The notes under the pieces were generated by a model, which saw nothing but the letters and a program-made list of their open reading frames with translations, was not told the origin of the DNA and did not search any database. Source: UMGS973 sp963609975 (lineage in GTDB: Bacteria; Bacillota; Clostridia; Peptostreptococcales; Anaerovoracaceae). From it: 30,132 nucleotides of DNA. The position numbers and the translations under genes were made by a program. Positions 30,073-30,132 of the stretch are shown one piece after another; positions within the stretch are counted from its first letter, which is position 1; every line of letters begins with the position of its first letter. The stretch lies in the NCBI GenBank assembly GCA_963609975.1, contig CAVDMD010000010.1:1-30132 (forward strand), in the 5' to 3' direction.

Positions 30073-30132
30073 TTATCCCCTGCTCATGACCTTTGCAACA
30101 GGCGGCAGCAGTATTGTCCGGGCATTTTCTCG
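30073..30132 (-). CDS. Possible 3' end of a gene entering from the right
   Basis: Nineteen codons open from the window edge to a TAA at 30073-30075, ending in LPPVAKVMSRG. There is too little to identify a family, and it could be chance. The -35 box of the next gene lies directly after its stop. Confidence 0.25.
   Translation of the reverse strand, partial: RENARTILLPPVAKVMSRG

Overview
The window looks like chromosome from an anaerobic Clostridia-type Firmicute, possibly near Family XIII/Anaerovoracaceae; the taxon is inference. Pointers are the dnaX-ybaB-recR cluster with an SRP RNA upstream and YaaL- and BofA-like genes beside it, the ecfA1-ecfA2-ecfT order, an oxygen-sensitive Ech-type [NiFe] hydrogenase, a sodium-pump decarboxylase beta subunit, and strong GGAGG ribosome sites. 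I see no phage, insertion sequence, CRISPR array or rRNA.

Layout. 1-5.3 kb: nth (+), an orphan Nif11-type leader peptide gene (-), then a two-gene minus-strand operon of miaB and a translation-factor GTPase fused to a C-terminal YacP/Rae1-like NYN nuclease domain. 5.3-11.3 kb: ferritin (+) converges on a complete six-gene echABCDEF operon (-), sharing one bidirectional terminator; EchF carries four instead of two [4Fe-4S] motifs. 11.5-13.2 kb: an APC-family amino acid permease. 13.4-16.7 kb: bofA-like (-), a yaaL/DUF2508-like gene turned to the plus strand, recR, ybaB, dnaX and the SRP RNA (-). 16.8-18.5 kb: a solitary oadB-type gene, tandem TGTATACA palindromes, and a hidden 38-codon gene with its own terminator and a sigmaG-like promoter. 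18.5-22 kb: tRNA-Lys(CTT) (+), then ecfA1-ecfA2-ecfT-trmB (-) with a 19-bp palindrome on its promoter. 22-28 kb: a minus-strand run of serC, apgM-type phosphatase/mutase, D,D-carboxypeptidase, uvrC and a DUF1292 gene. 28-29.2 kb: serA (+), divergent from serC across a mirror-symmetric promoter pair. 29.3-30.1 kb: an unrecognised six-helix membrane protein and a clipped gene end.

How the genes work together. Much of the window is housekeeping: DNA repair (nth, recR, uvrC), replication (dnaX), translation and tRNA modification (miaB, trmB, tRNA-Lys, SRP RNA) and vitamin uptake (ECF core). Energy metabolism is represented by Ech, which couples ferredoxin oxidation to H2 formation and ion pumping, and by the decarboxylase beta subunit, an Na+ pump component. 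serA and serC supply two of the three steps of serine synthesis; the apgM-type enzyme next to them is a candidate for the third.

The strongest candidates for something undescribed are the GTPase-NYN fusion (a possible ribosome-rescue or A-site mRNA cleavage factor), the hidden 38-residue gene, the mirror-image serC/serA promoter, and the orphan Nif11 peptide. All functional assignments are from reading sequence; no database search was run.
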